Below are positions 13,992 to 15,710 of a stretch of DNA of 15,710 nt, piece by piece. Source of the DNA: Myxococcales bacterium (GTDB lineage Bacteria > Myxococcota > Myxococcia > Myxococcales > Anaeromyxobacteraceae); the NCBI GenBank assembly GCA_021784995.1, contig JAJYHA010000306.1, positions 1-15,710 on the forward strand, given 5' to 3'. Positions within the stretch are counted from its first letter, which is position 1, and each line of letters begins with the position of its first letter. Under the pieces are notes generated by a model. That model did not search any database, had not been told where the DNA came from, and saw only the letters and a list, made by a program, of their open reading frames with translations. Made by a program: the position numbers and the translations under genes.

Positions 13992-15386
13992 ATGAGCCCC
14001 GACGAAGCCCTGGCGCGCCACCGCGCCCTCGTGGAGTCCGACCACCGGAACCTCTGGCACCCCTTCACGCAGATGCAGGAGTGGCTGGGGGAGGAGCCGC
14101 TGGTGGTGGACCGTGCCGAGGGCGTCTTCCTGGTCGACACGCTGGGCCGGCGCTACCTGGACGGCGTGGCGTCGCTGTGGTGCAACGTGCACGGTCACCG
14201 CGTGCCCGAGATCGACGCGGCCGTCCGCGCGCAGCTCGACCGGGTGGCGCACTCGACCCTGCTGGGCCTCGCCTCCACCGCCTCCGTCGAGTGCGCGGAG
14301 GAGCTGCTGCGCTGGACGCCGCCGGGCCTCACGCGCGTCTTCTTCTCCGACGCGGGCGCGACGGCGGTCGAGGTCGCCGTCAAGATGGCGTTCCAGCACC
14401 ACCAGCTCCGCGGCGACGCAGCGCGGACGGAGTTCGTCGCCCTCCGCGGGGGCTACCACGGCGACACGCTCGGGGCGGTCTCGGTGGGCGGCATCGACCT
14501 GTTCCACCGGCTCTTCCAGCCGCTGCTCTTCCCGGTCCACCACGCCCCGCAGCCCTACTGCTACCGCTGCCCGCTGGGGAAGGAGCGCTTCGGCTGTCAC
14601 CAGGAGTGCGTGGACGCGGTGGAGGCCCTCTTCGCGGCCCACCGCGGGCGGATCGCGGCGCTCGTGGTGGAGCCGCTGGTGCAGGGCGCGGACGGGATGA
14701 TCACGCAGCCTCACGGGTACCTGCGCCGCCTGCGCGACCTGTGCGACCGGGAGGGGGCGCTCCTGGTGTGCGACGAGGTCGCCACCGGGTTCGGCCGCAC
14801 CGGCACCATGTTCGCGGTGGAGCAGGAGAAGGTGCTCCCCGACCTGATGACGGTGGCGAAGGGGATCAGCGGCGGCTACCTGCCGCTGGCGGCGACGCTG
14901 GCCACCGAGCGCGTCTTCGAGTCGTTCCTGGGCCCGCACGCGTCGCAGCGGACCTTCTTCCACGGCCACACCTACTGCGGGAACCCGCTCGCCTGCGCCG
15001 CCTCCACCGCCAGCATGAGGCTCTTCCGGGAGCGCGGCGTGCTGCAGGCGCTCCCGTCGCGCATCGGCGCGCTGGCGCGCGCGCTCCTGCCCGTCCGCGA
15101 GCACCCGCGCGTGGGCGAGGTGCGGCAGCGCGGCCTCATGGTGGGGATCGAGCTGGTCCGCGACCGGGAGACGGCGGAGCCCTATCCCTACGCCGCGCAG
15201 GCGGGCCACCGCGCGTGCCGGGAGGCGCGCGCTCTCGGCGCCGTGCTGCGGCCGCTCGGCAACGTGGTGGTGCTCATGCCGCCGCTCGCCATGGACGAGG
15301 CGCAGCTGGCCGAGCTGGCGGCCATCGCCCTGGCCGCCGTCGACCGCGCCACGGCGAGCCTCGACGCCGAGGCGGGGCGCGCGTGA
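13992..15386 (+). CDS. bioA: Adenosylmethionine-8-amino-7-oxononanoate aminotransferase
   Basis: A 464-residue class III PLP aminotransferase that makes 7,8-diaminopelargonate from 8-amino-7-oxononanoate (KAPA) in biotin synthesis. The BioA mark WHPFTQM is at 22-28. PLP-binding features are GYHGDT at 154-159, DEVATGFGRTG at 261-271 with D261, and K290 in AKGISGGYLP, the predicted Schiff-base lysine. An inserted segment at 188-208 (PYCYRCPLGKERFGCHQEC) contains four cysteines, C190, C193, C202 and C206; similar cysteine-bearing inserts occur in some BioA relatives, as I recall. The amino donor, SAM or lysine, cannot be told. Its TGA stop overlaps the bioD start as GTGA, so the two are coupled. 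ATG 13992 is the first start, and conserved sequence begins by residue 18. Confidence 0.93.
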   Translation: MSPDEALARHRALVESDHRNLWHPFTQMQEWLGEEPLVVDRAEGVFLVDTLGRRYLDGVASLWCNVHGHRVPEIDAAVRAQLDRVAHSTLLGLASTASVECAEELLRWTPPGLTRVFFSDAGATAVEVAVKMAFQHHQLRGDAARTEFVALRGGYHGDTLGAVSVGGIDLFHRLFQPLLFPVHHAPQPYCYRCPLGKERFGCHQECVDAVEALFAAHRGRIAALVVEPLVQGADGMITQPHGYLRRLRDLCDREGALLVCDEVATGFGRTGTMFAVEQEKVLPDLMTVAKGISGGYLPLAATLATERVFESFLGPHASQRTFFHGHTYCGNPLACAASTASMRLFRERGVLQALPSRIGALARALLPVREHPRVGEVRQRGLMVGIELVRDRETAEPYPYAAQAGHRACREARALGAVLRPLGNVVVLMPPLAMDEAQLAELAAIALAAVDRATASLDAEAGRA

Positions 15387-15710
15387 GGCCGGCGGCGCGA
15401 GGTCTCTTCGTCACCGGCACCGACACGGGGGTCGGCAAGACGGAGGTGGCCTGCGCGCTCGTGCGAGGCCACCGTGCGCGCGGGCTCGACGTGGGCGCGC
15501 TCAAGCCGGCCCAGTCGGGGCACGCTCCCGGGACCCCCTCCGACGCCGAGCGCCTGCGCGCGGCGGCGGGAGGCGCCGATCCGATGGAGCTGGTCTGCCC
15601 CCACGCGTTCCGGGCGCCGCTCGCCCCCGCCGTGGCGGCGCGGCTCGAGGGCCGGACGATCTCGCTGGCGCAGGTCCTCGCGGCCGCCCGCGCGCTGGCG
15701 GCCCGCCACG
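15383..15710 (+). CDS. bioD: Dethiobiotin synthetase (partial, cut by window end)
   Basis: The first 109 codons of an enzyme that closes the ureido ring of dethiobiotin from diaminopelargonate, CO2 and ATP. The start reads GLFVTGTDTGVGKTEVA; the P-loop is GTDTGVGKT at 12-20 with K19. KPAQSG at 41-46 corresponds to the KPxxSG substrate-binding motif, with K41 likely the carboxylation-assisting lysine. The APAVAARLEG segment at about 81-90 matches the family's PLAPxVAA region. GTG 15383 overlaps the bioA stop by 4 nt. The gene runs past the right edge; the remaining half, including the nucleotide-specificity region, is not visible. Being next to bioA makes the assignment firm. Confidence 0.92.
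   Translation, partial: MRPAARGLFVTGTDTGVGKTEVACALVRGHRARGLDVGALKPAQSGHAPGTPSDAERLRAAAGGADPMELVCPHAFRAPLAPAVAARLEGRTISLAQVLAAARALAARH

Noticed and set aside
1..15710. CRISPR, phage, transposon, toxin-antitoxin or defence modules
   Set aside because: No direct-repeat arrays, transposase motifs, terminal inverted repeats or defence domains were seen; gene content is housekeeping and composition is even throughout.

Overview
This is a GC-rich (roughly 70% or more, by eye) stretch of bacterial chromosome in which every supported gene lies on the + strand. Genes are tightly packed: the longest gap is about 130 bases (7797-7926), so no stretch over 300 bases lacks a gene. The strong G/C preference at third codon positions, the gene set and the sparse Shine-Dalgarno sequences fit a myxobacterium such as Anaeromyxobacter. 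That placement is an inference from composition and recalled protein resemblance, not from a search. I see no tRNA, rRNA, CRISPR array, insertion sequence, prophage or defence island.

Layout. Positions 1-2109: the tail of a probable electron-transfer flavoprotein alpha subunit, followed 3 nt later by a metallo-beta-lactamase (MBL) hydrolase, then a second, unrelated MBL protein of the beta-CASP exonuclease type. Positions 2119-5618: an RluC-like 23S rRNA pseudouridine synthase and a class A penicillin-binding protein (PBP1A type). Positions 5691-7796: a membrane chemoreceptor with an unusual 28-residue repeat near its C-terminus. Positions 7927-9777: tatA and tatC with a 4-nt overlap, then a two-helix membrane protein of unknown function whose N-terminus seems to start at a non-standard CTG codon. 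Positions 9806-11254: a thiolase of the mitochondrial ACAA2 type and a small unknown protein. Positions 11322-13927: a rhomboid-fold protein lacking its catalytic serine, followed 2 nt later by a YgiQ-type radical SAM protein. Positions 13992-15710: bioA and the first part of bioD, overlapping by 4 nt (biotin synthesis).

The genes are mostly housekeeping and do not form one pathway. The functional groups are envelope and export (PBP1A, TatAC, chemoreceptor), RNA modification or processing (RluC, beta-CASP protein), fatty acyl-CoA metabolism (EtfA tail, thiolase) and biotin synthesis (BioA, BioD).

I found no convincing undescribed multi-gene system. The observations most worth following are: TA-containing -10-like hexamers placed only 6-9 nt before several start codons, suggesting leaderless or near-leaderless transcripts; the CTG-started membrane protein; the probable rhomboid pseudoprotease; and the exact 84-nt periodic repeat in the chemoreceptor gene.
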